A DNA stretch of 64,000 bases. Origin: Myotis daubentonii. Taxonomy: Eukaryota > Chordata > Mammalia > Chiroptera > Vespertilionidae. This document shows positions 10,645-20,940 of the stretch, one piece after another. Under the pieces are notes generated by a model that saw only the letters and a program-made list of their open reading frames with translations, searched no databases and was not told the DNA's origin. A program made the position numbers and the translations under genes. The number at the start of each line of letters is the position of its first letter. Position 1 is the stretch's first letter. Where the stretch lies: contig NC_081847.1 of NCBI RefSeq assembly GCF_963259705.1, positions 71,941,754-72,005,753 of the forward strand. The letters are read 5' to 3'.

Positions 10645-12292
10645 TTTTTTCGATGCCTTGGATTCTGGCCTTCTCATGACCGCTGCTGACCCTCCCTGGG
10701 TGTCTTGCTGAGCCTTCCACCACTGTCCCCTCTCGCTCTTCACCCTGGACCTGGGAATCGCTGGGACTCTGATAAGGCCTGCATGGGAGAGGGTCAGATG
10801 ACTCTGGGGTTGCCCACTTGCTGTTCCTGTATAGCATCTGCCCCCAGCCCCTCTCATTTGTATCTGATGGGATATTTTTATACAGAAAACAATAACGATT
10901 TCCCTCTCAAAAAAAAAAAAAAGAATTCTTTGAAAGTCCTTGTCTGTTTCTGGGTTCCCTCTCGTTTCCTTGGAGCCAGTTCTGTGGGTTCACTCCCTTC
11001 TTTGGTATTGTTTGATGATTTTGGTGGGTCATTCATTCCAGGAGTGCAGGACTGGGGCGACTGATACAGGTGACTGGAGTGGTGTGGATGTCTACCACCG
11101 CGTTCACAGGCGGCGGAGTTGATTGGCAGGCTTCATTTGGATATTTATGGAACAAAAGTAGACGAGTTGTACCACCCTGCTCCCCTCACACTTAGCCAAA
11201 GAGGAAAAAGTTCTGGGCAGATGATCCACAGCCTGGAAGTGTAAGCACCTCTTTGAAGATTGTGTCCTGAGAAATGATACCTCCTGTTTCAGCCTGGGAC
11301 AGCGCCTTTGCTGCTCCCGGCGGAAGAGGTGAGGGGTGGTGGGTAAGATTGGGGGAGGCCAGCACCTGTAACCTTCCTGTAGACAGATTTCTCTCACTCC
11401 TCCCATTCTTGGTGTCCATGTCACCTCGTCCTATTTGTACTTATTTACTGGAATATCAAGGGTGTTTTGGGGAGAGGCAGGGAGATGGACACACATCTCA
11501 GCTGGCCATTGTAAGCCATTCATTGTAATGATTTCAAACCCTCCAGATTTATGTTAGCAATGCCAGGTTGTTGGCTGTGTAATTGTTTTCTTATTATTCT
11601 CCTCTTAGCAACATCTTTATGTAAGAAAACCTTTAAACCGCCAATCATTATTTTTGGGGGACTGATTGCTGGACGTGGAATAAGGTTTAATGTTATGGTA
11701 ATGAGAACAGTCACATCCCACTGTACCATTTACTAGCTGGTGGTTTTGAGCAAGTCGCTCAGCATTTCTGAGCCTTATTTCCCTCATTTATTCATTGGGG
11801 ATAATGATATTCTTATTTCCTAGGATTGAGTGCAGGGACTAAAACCAGTAATGAAAGTAATGGGTATTTCATGGTTTTCTCCCTTAAATATGCTTTCAAT
11901 TAATGATACCCACCATTGTTATTATCCACGATTTAATCCTTATCGCAGGGAGGGATTATTTACTCTATTTTACGGATGAGGGAAAGCAGACTTAGGAATT
12001 TGTCACTTCCTCGAGCCATTGCTCTTGTCCTCCTGCCCAGCTGCTTGCATGTGAGGGAGAGAAAGGGAATCCAGACCAATTCAGAGTGAGTCCTTTCCTT
12101 AGGTAACGGGAGTTCCAGACTCAAGTTTTTCTTGTGAATGTTTTGTGAGATGTGTAGAAAGTCCCCCAAACCCGCTGGTACCCAGCTAGGTTCCTAGACC
12201 GTGGGGATGGGCACAGAGAGGCTGGGCCGAGTGAGTGCCTGGTTTGAATCCCTCAGGCCTCAAGCTTTGTCTGTGTGGCCTTGTTAGGGAAT
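10318..12292. other. Non-coding DNA, possible LINE remnant and a TG microsatellite
   Basis: The AT-rich flanks of the SINE on both sides (about 9770-10560) could be one degraded antisense LINE. A broken (TG)n tract lies at 10592-10639 and an A-run at 10909-10922. The rest, including 11700-12000 with MIR-like ACTGTACCATTTACTAGCTG, is old or unique DNA. No exon is recognisable. Confidence 0.4.
10592..10639. repeat. (TG)n microsatellite
   Basis: A TG run with a single TTTTG interruption near the middle. It explains the His-Thr repeats in the minus-strand reading frames crossing it. Confidence 0.97.
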
Positions 12293-12300
12293 CTCTAGAG
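12293..12300. other. hAT target duplication, copy 1 of 3
   Basis: CTCTAGAG directly abuts the first base of the SPIN element. The same 8 bp recur at 12612-12619 and 12824-12831. It is palindromic and fits nnnTAnnn, the target preference of Buster-type hAT transposases. Confidence 0.95.
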
Positions 12301-12611
12301 CAGCGGTTCTCAACCTTCCTAATGCCGTGACCCTTTAATACAGTTCCTCATGTTGTGGTGACCCCCAACCTTAAAATTATTTTCGTTGCTACTTCATAAC
12401 TGTCATTTTGCTACTGTTATGAATCGTAATGTAAATATCTGATATGCAGGATGTATTTTCATTGTTGCAAATTGAACATAATTAAAGCATAGTGATTAAT
12501 CACAAAAACAATATGTAATTATATATGTGTTTTCCGATGGTCTTAGGCGACCCCTGTGAAAGGGTTGTTCGACCCCCAAAGGGGTCGTGACCCACAGGTT
12601 GAGAACCGCTG
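12301..12611 (-). mobile_element. SPIN (SPACE INVADERS) non-autonomous hAT element, 311 bp
   Basis: Perfect 16-bp terminal inverted repeats CAGCGGTTCTCAACCT / AGGTTGAGAACCGCTG bound the element, with 8-bp CTCTAGAG duplications on both sides. The internal sequence, read on the minus strand, follows the SPIN non-autonomous consensus as I know it (CGACCCCTTTGGGGGTCG near the start, then CACATATATAATTACATATT). It has no transposase and depends on one supplied in trans. SPIN is known for horizontal transfer among tetrapods, including bats. Its near-consensus state suggests a fairly recent insertion. Confidence 0.95.
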
Positions 12612-12619
12612 CTCTAGAG
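12612..12619. other. Shared hAT target duplication, copy 2 of 3
   Basis: CTCTAGAG between the two hAT elements serves as the right duplication of SPIN and the left duplication of the second element. Confidence 0.95.
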
Positions 12620-12823
12620 CAGGGGTCCTCAAACTGTGGCCCGCGGGCCACATGCAAATACAAATATTGTATTTGTTCCCGTTTTGTTTTTTTACTTCAA
12701 AATAAGATATGTGCAGTGTGCATAGGAATTTGTTCATAGTGTTTTTTTAAAGTATAGTCCGGCCCTCCAACGGTCTGAGGGACAGTGAACTGGCCCCCTG
12801 TTTAAAAAGTTTGAGGACCCCTG
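12620..12823 (-). mobile_element. Second hAT MITE, 204 bp
   Basis: Perfect 16-bp terminal inverted repeats CAGGGGTCCTCAAACT / AGTTTGAGGACCCCTG (12620-12635 and 12808-12823) enclose a short non-coding body. The TIRs differ from those of SPIN, so it belongs to another hAT family, probably one of the non-autonomous hAT families of bats and some other mammals. The strand is chosen by analogy with SPIN and is not certain. CTCTAGAG flanks it on both sides. Confidence 0.92.
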
Positions 12824-12831
12824 CTCTAGAG
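12824..12831. other. hAT target duplication, copy 3 of 3
   Basis: The third CTCTAGAG closes the double insertion. Without the two elements and two of the duplications, the flanks would join as one CTCTAGAG site. Confidence 0.95.
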
Positions 12832-13644
12832 GGTTGAAGGGCAAAAGGAGGAATCTGAACTCAGCGCCATCTCGACTCAGTCTGTACTTGGTGCTGACTG
12901 TAGGACTTGAATCGCCCCTTGCGGTGAGCACCGTTTAAATATTGGCAGAAGCTGCAGGTGCTGGAGCGATGATGGACATGAGGGCTGTAGAGGGAGGTGT
13001 TCAGTTGGGTGGATATGACTGCTGGGAACCTCAGCTCCTCCCTCTGGCGACCAGGGAAATGGACACCAAGGGACCATCTGAGCAGGCTCCTCCTGGATGG
13101 CTGTCCCCTCATTATTGGAGCACATGTTTTCCTTCCAGAGTTACCGTAGGCTCTGACCCGTCATTTCAAAAACACTGCCTTTGTCCAAAGGAAATGTTTT
13201 GGAAATGTTTTCAGAGCCAGCTTTACGACGCCCCCATCCCCCCCTCCCCCCAAAACAAAGTAATATGTTCTGCCGTTTCTTGAGAAATCTTCTTTTCAAA
13301 CTAAGTGGTCCTCTCTGAGTTGACCGCTGATCATATTTCGCTCAAGTGAGATTGACCAGTGGGCTTCATCCCCCTGCAGTGCTGGGCCACCAGGTTCCAT
13401 GGGCCAGGGCTTGTGTCCTCGAGTAAAATCTCATGGGTTAGAGCTTTGCTCTTTGCAGACATTGCCCCACCCTCAAAAAATGAAGGTTTGTTTTTACCTC
13501 TAACATACGGAGAAGAAGGTATCAGGTTGCTCAGGAGGCCCCCTGAAAAGGAGTCACACACCTGGTGAACAATGCCCAAGACCTGGCCTGAGGCCTCCAG
13601 CCCCCATTTGGATGTCCCAGTTCTGCTTTATTTAAAAAAAACAA
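12832..13644. other. Non-coding DNA, no gene seen
   Basis: Moderately GC-rich DNA with overlapping short reading frames on both strands, none with a recognisable domain. A short C-rich run lies at 13232-13250. No transposon ends are recognised. Confidence 0.45.
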
Positions 13645-13985
13645 AATCAGTGCAACAGCATGGATAGCTCTTGAAGATTATACTAAGTGAAAGAAACCAG
13701 ACTCAAAAGCTGTATACTGTATGATTCCATATATATGACATTCTGGAAAAGGCAACACTCTAGGAACAGAAGTTGGGTCCATGGTTGCCAGGGACCGGGG
13801 GAAGGGGAAGGGGCTCACTATATAGGGGCATGAAGGAATTTGAGGGGATGATGAAAATATTCTATATCTTGATAGTAGTGGTGCTTGCAGTACTGTACAA
13901 GTTTGTCACTCAAAACTCACAGACCTACATACCTACAGAGAGTGAATTTTGCGATATGCAGTAAACCTGGGAGAAATTAAAATAG
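13645..13985 (+). mobile_element. LINE-1 3' end fragment
   Basis: The series GCAACAGCATGGATAGCTC, then TGATTCCATATATATGACATT and GGTTGCCAGGGACCGGGG, is the standard 3' untranslated pattern of older mammalian L1 elements in sense orientation. It is 5'-truncated and has no coding part. The 63-codon frame inside it is not a gene. Confidence 0.8.
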
Positions 13986-15306
13986 GACCAGAAACATTTC
14001 TTAATAGGCACAGCTCCTCTATCCAGTTCTGGCGCATTTATCTACATTTACTGTTAGAAGAACAGCTCTTTTCAGCTTAGAACAGAAGGATTAGTAAGCC
14101 CTAAGCCTGCTGGGTTTTAGTGAATAACTTTGTATGAAGTGACAGCCTTGTGGTCCTTATTCACAAATTTAAAGTGTTTCCAAGGCATTCTGAATCCTCA
14201 AAGGAAGAGATTATGTTTAGAATGGTTTTAAGATTGAATGTACTTTATTATTTTTAGGGTCTTTTGAAAATTAGTACTTCATGTTTAGTGGCTTGGATGA
14301 CTCCCTATGACTGAGCACAAATTAGTCATCAGGCCAAAAAAACACAGTCCCCTCTACTTGAAGGTTTTACTTTGGCTCCTGATGATAAAGACATTTCTGA
14401 AATTATTCAGCAAAGTATGAGCTTTAGCATAAAAAGATGGCATATGATGTGCAGTTAAAATGCTTTTATTTTTGGTGAAATGTTTTATTCTTAAAAGGAT
14501 GTAGAGCTTATAAGTGCCATGTTATGGTATAAACACAGCTCTAGTGGTATTTTTTTGCGGGGGGAGGAGGTCTAGTTTTGGACAAGTTGAATTACAGGGT
14601 TCTTGCCTGGCTTATTTGGATTTCTGGTTGCCTAAGGCATCCGTGGAAAGCAGGGGAGCCGGCCTCTGTACGGTTGTCTGGAGGGAGGCAGACATTTGGC
14701 GGTCACCGGGAATGAAGAGCGAGGGAGAACATCTGAGAGGGAGACGGTGCAGGGAAGCTGAGCTCTTCCCTCGGCCTTGCTCCTTCAGTACTTGTCTTGG
14801 GGCATCTTGTCATTCTGGGACCTCTGGGTTCCATATTCAGCAGACACCCCAAACTCTCAGGTGACCTTTCCCTAGAAATGTTTTTCACTTCTCAGCTAGA
14901 AAAAGCAGGGATCCTTTTCTAAACTCTTACAGACCCTCTGTGTGTTTGTCCTTTACAATTCTTAGTGCCCTGCTCTTTGAAAGGCGCATGGTGTATTCCT
15001 AGGTTGTAAACTGAAGGAAGTGCGGCTAGGTGCCTCCTGCATGGTTGGTGCTCAGTTACTCCTTGTTGGATGAATGGCTTCAGCAAGATTCCTAGCTTAC
15101 GTGCTAGCCACGTAGCGTTTACAGTTATGCATGATGAGGTGGCCTCTGGGATCACCAGCTAAACATAGAACTAGTTGGATACCTGCGCGTCTTGCAGAGT
15201 TTGGGGTAAGAGCCAAATGTGGATGGGGGAAGCCTGGACAGTCACAGGAGGCTCCTAAAGGAATGAGATGCTTGAGGAGCCCAGGTCCGTGTCCTGCTGC
15301 TGCTGC
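13986..15306. other. Non-coding DNA, no gene seen
   Basis: An AT-rich part (13990-14520) precedes a more GC-balanced part (14520-15300). Small frames occur, for example 14514-14864, but they have no known motif. I see no transposon ends. Confidence 0.45.
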
Positions 15307-15562
15307 AGAAGGCACTGTGGTGCCCTAACTGGTTTGGCTCGCTGGATAGAGCGTCGGCCTGCGGACTGAAGGGTCCCAGGTTGGATTCCGGTCAAGGGCA
15401 TGTACCTTGGTTGGGGGCATATCCCTAGTAGGGGTTGTGCAGGAGGCAGCTGATCGATGTTTCTTTCTCATCAATGTTTCTAACTCTCTATCCCTCTCCT
15501 TTCCTCTCTGTAAAAAAAACAATAAAATATATTTAAAAAGAAAAAAAAAGAAGGCACTGTGG
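15307..15562 (+). mobile_element. Ves SINE with target duplication
   Basis: The SINE body is about 15322-15548. Direct repeats AGAAGGCACTGTGG flank it perfectly at 15307-15320 and 15549-15562. The head has A box TGGCTCGCTGGATAG and a B box with one change (GGTTGGATTCC), and the tail ends in an A-rich run with AATAAAATATATTT. The perfect 14-bp duplication suggests a fairly young insertion. Confidence 0.95.
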
Positions 15563-16014
15563 AATGGTGGCGGCAGCTGTTGTGTTCCCAGGCCGCTTAG
15601 CTGACTTGAGAGAGGGCCCGGGAAGCTCTGTGTTTCTCTGGAACTTAATAAAACCAGCAGTTTCTCTGAGAGTCAATCTGGAGACTGGAGGGAACTTTAA
15701 TATTTAATTGTCACTGTTGGGAAATGTTGAGGTAAGAAAGATAAGGTTATAGTAGCTGTAAAACACCTCAATTTACTTATTACTTTATAAAAATGGTGCC
15801 CCCCCCCCATTATCAAAGTAAAGATCTATTCCTTATCAAAAGGAAAGATACAGGAGGGTAGAAAGAAGAAACACCCTTAATCCTATAGCCTGGAGGCAGC
15901 TGTGTTTACAGTTTTGGTGTGTTTCCTTGTATATTTTTGCTCTCCTCCCTTCACCCCTTAACTTCATTAAGATCATAGGACCTAGACACAGTTTTCATAT
16001 ACTCATTTAACTGC
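15563..16014. other. Non-coding DNA
   Basis: No gene or element is recognised. A run of nine C residues lies at 15800-15808. The stretch after 15840 may already be degraded LINE sequence. Confidence 0.4.
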
Positions 16015-16690
16015 CTATTTTTTTCTGGTTATAAAACCAATAAATGTTTCTACTACACTGAGTATGATAAAAGAGACATAATAGTAAGTGCTGACAAGGA
16101 TGTGGAGAAACTGGAACCCTCAGACGTGGCTGGTAGGTATGTAAAATGGCATAGCCACTTTGCAAACACAGTTTGGCTGTTTCTTAGAAAAGCAAGTTAA
16201 ACATAAAATTTTCATGTGGCCCAGCAATTTACTCCTAGGCAGCCACCTAAGAGAAATGAAACCCGTGTGCACAGGAAAATGTTCATAGAAACATTATTTA
16301 AAATAGCCAAGAGCCCGGAAGTAGCTCAGATGCCCAGGAACTGGGGAATGGGAGATGGGACTGTGGCCCATCCTTACCATAGGTTCAAGTGCTAATACCT
16401 GCAGCAATATGAATGAACAGCAAAGACACTGCCGAGTGAATGACGCTGGGCAGAAGAGGCCACATATCGGACGATTACATTTCTAGGACATGTTCAGAAA
16501 ACAGCAAATTAGTGGAGCCCGAAAGTAGGTTAGTGGTTGTCTTGGGCTGCAGTTAGAAATAGGGTTTGACTACAAAGAGGCATAAGGGATATTTTTGGGG
16601 TCATGGAAATGTTTAAAACTATACTAATGGTTGTGCAACTCTGTAAGCATAATAATAACTATTGAATCACACACTAAAAGTTATACCTAG
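16015..16690 (+). mobile_element. LINE-1 3' region, degraded
   Basis: The series GCTGACAAGGATGTGGAGAA, then CAGCAATTTACTCCTAGGC, GTTCATAGAAACATTATTTA and GGTTAGTGGTTGTCTTGGGC, is the usual order in old L1 3' sequence. It is non-coding and 5'-truncated, and ends in an A-poor degraded tail near 16690. Confidence 0.8.
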
Positions 16691-17220
16691 ATAAAGCTAT
16701 TGAAATAAGAATATTCATAGACGAGCAAATCTTTATTGCCCTACCCAAAATAACAATAAACAAAGAGGAGAATTCTGGTTCTAGTCAATGGGATAAAGCA
16801 CATTCTGCTCATGGTACCCTATATGCCAGGAAAAACTGTCCGGGATCCCAGAACCATCCGGAACTAAATTTTCCGAAAGTACCAGCACGGAAATGAAGTG
16901 TGTGTGTCTGTGAATGGTCAGAGGTGGGAAAGCAGTACTCTGGTGGGCATGGGCATGGTCATGGAAAACCGTCAGCTACCGAGGATAAAACAAGCAGTAA
17001 TACGGGTCCTACTTTATAAGTTAGGGACAACCGTGAAACATATTTTATAGGTTTCAAACTAAAATTAGGAAAAAAGCAAAGAAAAATGGATCGATTAAGC
17101 AAGAGATAGGAAACTAGAAAGAAAAAATATCACAGTAAATGAAAACACAAAATAGGACGAAGAAATCAATCCTACAGTACCAGTGTCTAGTATACATAGG
17201 TTGATCTCACTGATTAAGAC

Positions 17221-17396
17221 ACAGGAGCTCTGGCCCTGGCCGGGTAGCTCAGTTGGTTAGAGTGTCATCCTGAACCCAAAGTTTTGGGTTCGATCCTGGT
17301 CAGGGCACAGATGAGAATCAACAGAAGAATGCATCAATAAATGGAACAACAAATCAAAGTCTCTCTCTCCCCCTTCTTCTCTCTCTAAAATCAATA

Positions 17397-17435
<39 letters not shown>

Positions 17436-17452
17436 ATACAGATACAGGAGCT
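17221..17452 (+). mobile_element. tRNA-derived SINE with (AAAT)n tail
   Basis: The body starts at about 17232 with GGCCCTGGCCGGGTAGCTC. Both pol III boxes are intact: A box TAGCTCAGTTGGTTAGAG and B box GGTTCGATCC. The tail is an (AAAT)n run at 17397-17440. Direct repeats ACAGGAGCT at 17221-17229 and 17444-17452 flank it. The head differs from the other Ves copies here (CATCCTGAACCCAAAG between the boxes), so it is another subfamily. It is not a tRNA gene, because no acceptor stem or anticodon arm can be folded. Confidence 0.9.
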
Positions 17453-18115
17453 TTTAGACTGGGTTAATAAAAAGATTCAGCAATACATGGTCGTAAGGGA
17501 GTCACATAAACAAAAGCACAGAGTGAAGTTGAAAATACAAGGATAAAAATGGCATTCCAGGAAAATAACCAAAATAACACCCAGCAAGCAATTTCTGTAT
17601 CATGTGAAATAGAATTTAAGGTGCACAACATGAAAAGAGATGAAAAGTGATGATTTATTCTGGAAATGCCACAATACCACAACATTCCAAGAAGATATAA
17701 TAGCCATGAACAAATATAACCAACAACACAGCCTCAAAAAACATAAAGACCTAATTGGCAGAATTATAGTAATACAACAGCTAAATTTACCATCGTAGGT
17801 AAGGATTTTAATATATCTTCTTGGAAACATCGAACAGACAAAAATAAGCAAGACTCTAAAATATTTGGATAACATGATTAATAAGCTTGCACCCAGAAAA
17901 TACTAAATGCGTATTATTTTTGAGCATACATGGAATTTTCACAAATGTGGATCACATTATAGACCAGAAAGCCAGTCTCAGATTTCTTAAAATTGACATT
18001 ATTCAGACCATATTTTCTGACCCAATGAAGTCAGAAGGATTGAAATAACAAAACATGTTAGAATTTAATAAAGGAGGGATGGAAAAAATAGCAACACTTC
18101 AAAAAATCAAATATT

Positions 18116-18364
18116 GCCCTAGCCGGTTTGGCTCACTGGGTAGAGCGTCAGCCTGGGGACTGAAGGGTCCCAGGTTCGATTCCGGTCAAGGGCATGTACC
18201 TTGGTTGCAGGCACATCCCCAGTAGGGGGTGTGCAGGAGGCAGCTGATCGATGCTTTTCTCTCATCAATGTTTCTAACTCTCTATCCCTCTCCCTTCCTC
18301 GCTATAAAAAATCAATAAAATATATATTAAGAAAACACACAAAAAACAACAACAAAAAACCCCC
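18116..18364 (+). mobile_element. Ves SINE, well preserved
   Basis: The head GCCCTAGCCGGTTTGGCTC contains a near-consensus A box (TGGCTCACTGGGTAGAG) and an intact B box (GGTTCGATTCC). The middle GTGCAGGAGGCAGCTGATCG and the tail AATCAATAAAATATATATTA are standard for Ves. The A-rich tail runs to about 18364. A possible short AAATA duplication flanks it. It sits in the L1 body. Confidence 0.93.
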
Positions 18365-18883
18365 ACCAAATACTATTTTTTTGAGAAGATTAGGAATACG
18401 GACAAGTCTCTAGTGACACTTATCAAAGATAAAAAGAGAGGTGGTGCTTATAAGATAACTACAGATAGAGAAGCAAATTAGATATCCTAAGTGAATTGGA
18501 TGAACAACTGTTCACAAATAAATGTGAAATACCATATGAAGTGAGTAGCTTTATGGAAAAAATATAAGGATCCAAAGTCAGAGAGTAGATAAATGGAAAA
18601 CTTGAATAGAAATTGAAATAGTGGTGAAAACTTCCTCCTCCTCCAGAAATCATTGGGCCCACACAGTTTTGCATGAATCTATAGTCCCCGCCTTGTACAA
18701 GTTGTTACAGAGAAAAAGGGGAAAGCTGTTTGTTTTCTAAAGCTTAATATCAAAGTTATGTCCTCAATATCAAAACTGAAAGAAAGATAGCACCAGAGAA
18801 GAGAAATTAAAAGTCAGTTTCAGTTAAAATCTGAAATGAAATGTTAAGATTCTAAATCCAGTATCATATTAAAAGTTGTATAT

Positions 18884-19053
18884 GGCCCCACTGGTGTTGC
18901 TCAGTTAGGTTAGAGAGCTGGTCCGAGCACTGAAGGGTTGCGGGTTTGAATCCCAGTCACTGGCATTATTACCTGGATTGCAGGTTTGCTCTCTGTCCTG
19001 GTTGGGGCATGCAGGAGGCAAACCAATCGATGTCTCTCTCTCATATCAATGTT

Positions 19054-19085
<32 letters not shown>

Positions 19086-19131
19086 CCCCCCCCTCCTTTC
19101 CATTCTCTCTAAAAATCAATGGACAAAATAT
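18884..19131 (+). mobile_element. Diverged Ves-type SINE with (TC)n expansion
   Basis: GGCCCCACTGGTGTTGCTCA is the head, with B box GGTTTGAATCCC. CATGCAGGAGGCAAACCAATCG is the middle, and a (TC)n run at about 19052-19087 has expanded before the tail AAAAATCAATGGACAAAATA. No clear target duplication is found. Confidence 0.88.
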
Positions 19132-19189
19132 ACTCTTTGTGAGAGTGATTAACAACAACAACAACTAAAAATCATGTGATTGGATTTAT

Positions 19190-19545
19190 CCTTGGAAGTG
19201 CAAGCGTGGTGTATTAGGGTAACATTAGCTGCTCTAACAAATAAGCTCCCTTGTCCATAGAGGTTGATTTCTTGCTGGCAAAGTGGAACAGCATTTGGCA
19301 GGTGGCCCATGTGGTGATTCAAGGACCCGGCTCTTTCCATCCTGTGGTTCAGCTACTCACTAAGGCCCCAGAGTCCCAAGAAAGAACGTGGAGAATCTCT
19401 TTGTAAGAGCTCTGGGCCTGTAAGGGATGCATAGAATTTCTGCTCACACTCTGTTGATGAGGGCTAGTCCCATGGCCACATCTGCATGCTGGTAAGTGTG
19501 GTTCCAGGCTGGGCAGCCATCTCCCAGTGACAATGCCCCACTGAT
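19190..19545. repeat. Ancient LTR-like interspersed repeat, copy A
   Basis: The order GTATTAGGGTAACATTAGC, then GATTCAAGGACCC, CATGGCCACATC and GGTTCCAGGCTGGGCAGCC matches a common mammalian repeat that I cannot name with certainty. The same order of blocks recurs at 33745-34140, so both probably belong to one family. It has no coding capacity. Confidence 0.5.
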
Positions 19546-19736
19546 ATTTTTGACGGGATAGCTAATGTCTGCTACTGATTTAACCTCAGAAAACCTATCA
19601 GCCTAAGTCATTACATTAACAGAATAAAGGAGAATAACCATATGATAATCTCAAAGGATATAGAAAAGGCACCTATTTATGACAAAAGCCCAGAGAAAAA
19701 TAGGAATAGATTAGGTATATCAATCAACTCTTTGCT

Positions 19737-20085
19737 AGGTTATGCTTGCAAATGTCAGTGGCTTATGACCACAAAGGTTGCTTTCTGGTTCATGGTATAT
19801 GTTGGCTGTCAGCTGGCTGTGTCTTTGCTGTCTGTTCTTCACTCTGGAGCCCAGGCTGGAGGATCAGCCCTATCTGGGATGTGGCGAGCCAGTCACAGAG
19901 GAGAAAGAGTGCTGGAAGCACCGGATGGTGGTTCGATGTGTCAGCGTGGAGATCACCTCTTTCAAAATCCATTGGTCAGAGAAAGTCACATGACCAAACT
20001 TGATGTCATTGTGATAGGATCAATAGTTTGCCCCAAGGAAAAGATCCAGAGGCAGCAAATAATTGGGAACAGCAATGCAATCTGT
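19737..20085. repeat. Ancient LTR-like repeat interrupting LINE-1
   Basis: The stretch from GCTAGGTTATGCTTGC through CAGTGGCTTATGACCAC, GAGCCCAGGCTGGAGGATC and CAGAGAAAGTCACATGACC interrupts the L1 reverse-transcriptase homology, which ends before it and resumes after it. It resembles an old MaLR/LTR-type or hAT-type repeat. I cannot settle which. Confidence 0.5.
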
Positions 20086-20447
20086 ATGAAAAGGAAACCA
20101 TTAACCTGATAAAGGCTTTCCTCCAAGAAGCCTGTTGCAAACATTATGTTAAATGGATGTTTTAGGAACATTCCTTTTCAAGGTAAGAAAGAAGTAAGGA
20201 TACCCGTGGTTATTGCTACTGCACACTGAACAAGGTTTTGGATAAGGCAGTAAAACAGAGGAAAAGAAAGTCATAAGGGTTGGAAGGGAAAAGATGAATT
20301 GTCCTTATTTTCACATAATACCGTTTACTTGAAGAAAAAACCATTAGCAGTCCAACCACCAGGAGTAGTGAGTTCACATATACAAATATCGGGTTTCCTC
20401 TGCATCAGAATAATAAACTCAGAAGATGTATTTGAAAATATCATTCA

Positions 20448-20677
20448 AAAAGCAATAGTGCCCAGCTGGTGTCGCTCAGTGGTTGAGCGTCAACCCATGA
20501 ACCAGGAGGTCCTGGTTCAATTCCAGGTCTGGCATATGCCTGGGTCGTGGGCTTGATCTCCAGTAGGGGACGTGCAGGAGGCAGCCGATGGATGATTATC
20601 ATCATTGATGTTTCTATTATCTCTCCCTTTCTTTCTCTGAGATCAATAAAAAAATATATATTTTTTAAAAGCAATAG
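20448..20677 (+). mobile_element. Ves SINE with target duplication
   Basis: The SINE body is 20459-20666. The direct repeats AAAAGCAATAG at 20448-20458 and 20667-20677 are exact. The head TGCCCAGCTGGTGTCGCTCA, B-box-like GGTTCAATTCC and tail GATCAATAAAAAAATATATA are typical. It is inserted in L1 ORF2 sequence, which continues on both sides. Confidence 0.95.
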
Positions 20678-20940
20678 ATACAATGTATCTAGGGATTAAT
20701 CTACTCAAAGAATGCATAAGATTTAACTGAAGAAACTCTAAAGGGCATGAAAGAAAGACTTAATAAGTGGAGAGGTATACTATATTTATGGATAGGAAGG
20801 AAGACTTAATATTATCAAGTTAATCTATAAACTTAATGTAGCTATAGTAACATCACAGCATTTCTAGAGGTAGTTGGTCAAACAGATCTTCACATTTGTA
20901 TGGAAGAGAAATTATTAATAGCTAATTAAGGGAAAAGAAC

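Larger units (their letters stand above)
16700..20940 (+). pseudogene. Broken LINE-1 body with ORF2 remnants
   Basis: Sense-strand L1 sequence is recognisable in pieces. The endonuclease part lies at about 17490-18060 (for example GTGGATCACATTATAGACCA). The reverse-transcriptase part lies at about 19600-19735, where one frame encodes MIISKDIEKAPIYDK, and it resumes at about 20090-20450 and 20680-20930. Frameshifts and stops are everywhere, so it is dead. It is interrupted by Ves SINEs at 17232, 18116, 18884 and 20459 and by LTR-like repeats at about 19190 and 19737. The start of the element is not certain. Confidence 0.7.

Noticed and set aside
17232..17320. tRNA gene
   Set aside because: A and B boxes are present, but the sequence between and around them does not fold as a tRNA, and it continues into a SINE body, an (AAAT)n tail and target duplications.
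19642..20109. 155-codon plus-strand frame as a gene
   Set aside because: The first third is a LINE-1 ORF2 remnant and the rest is an interrupting old repeat.
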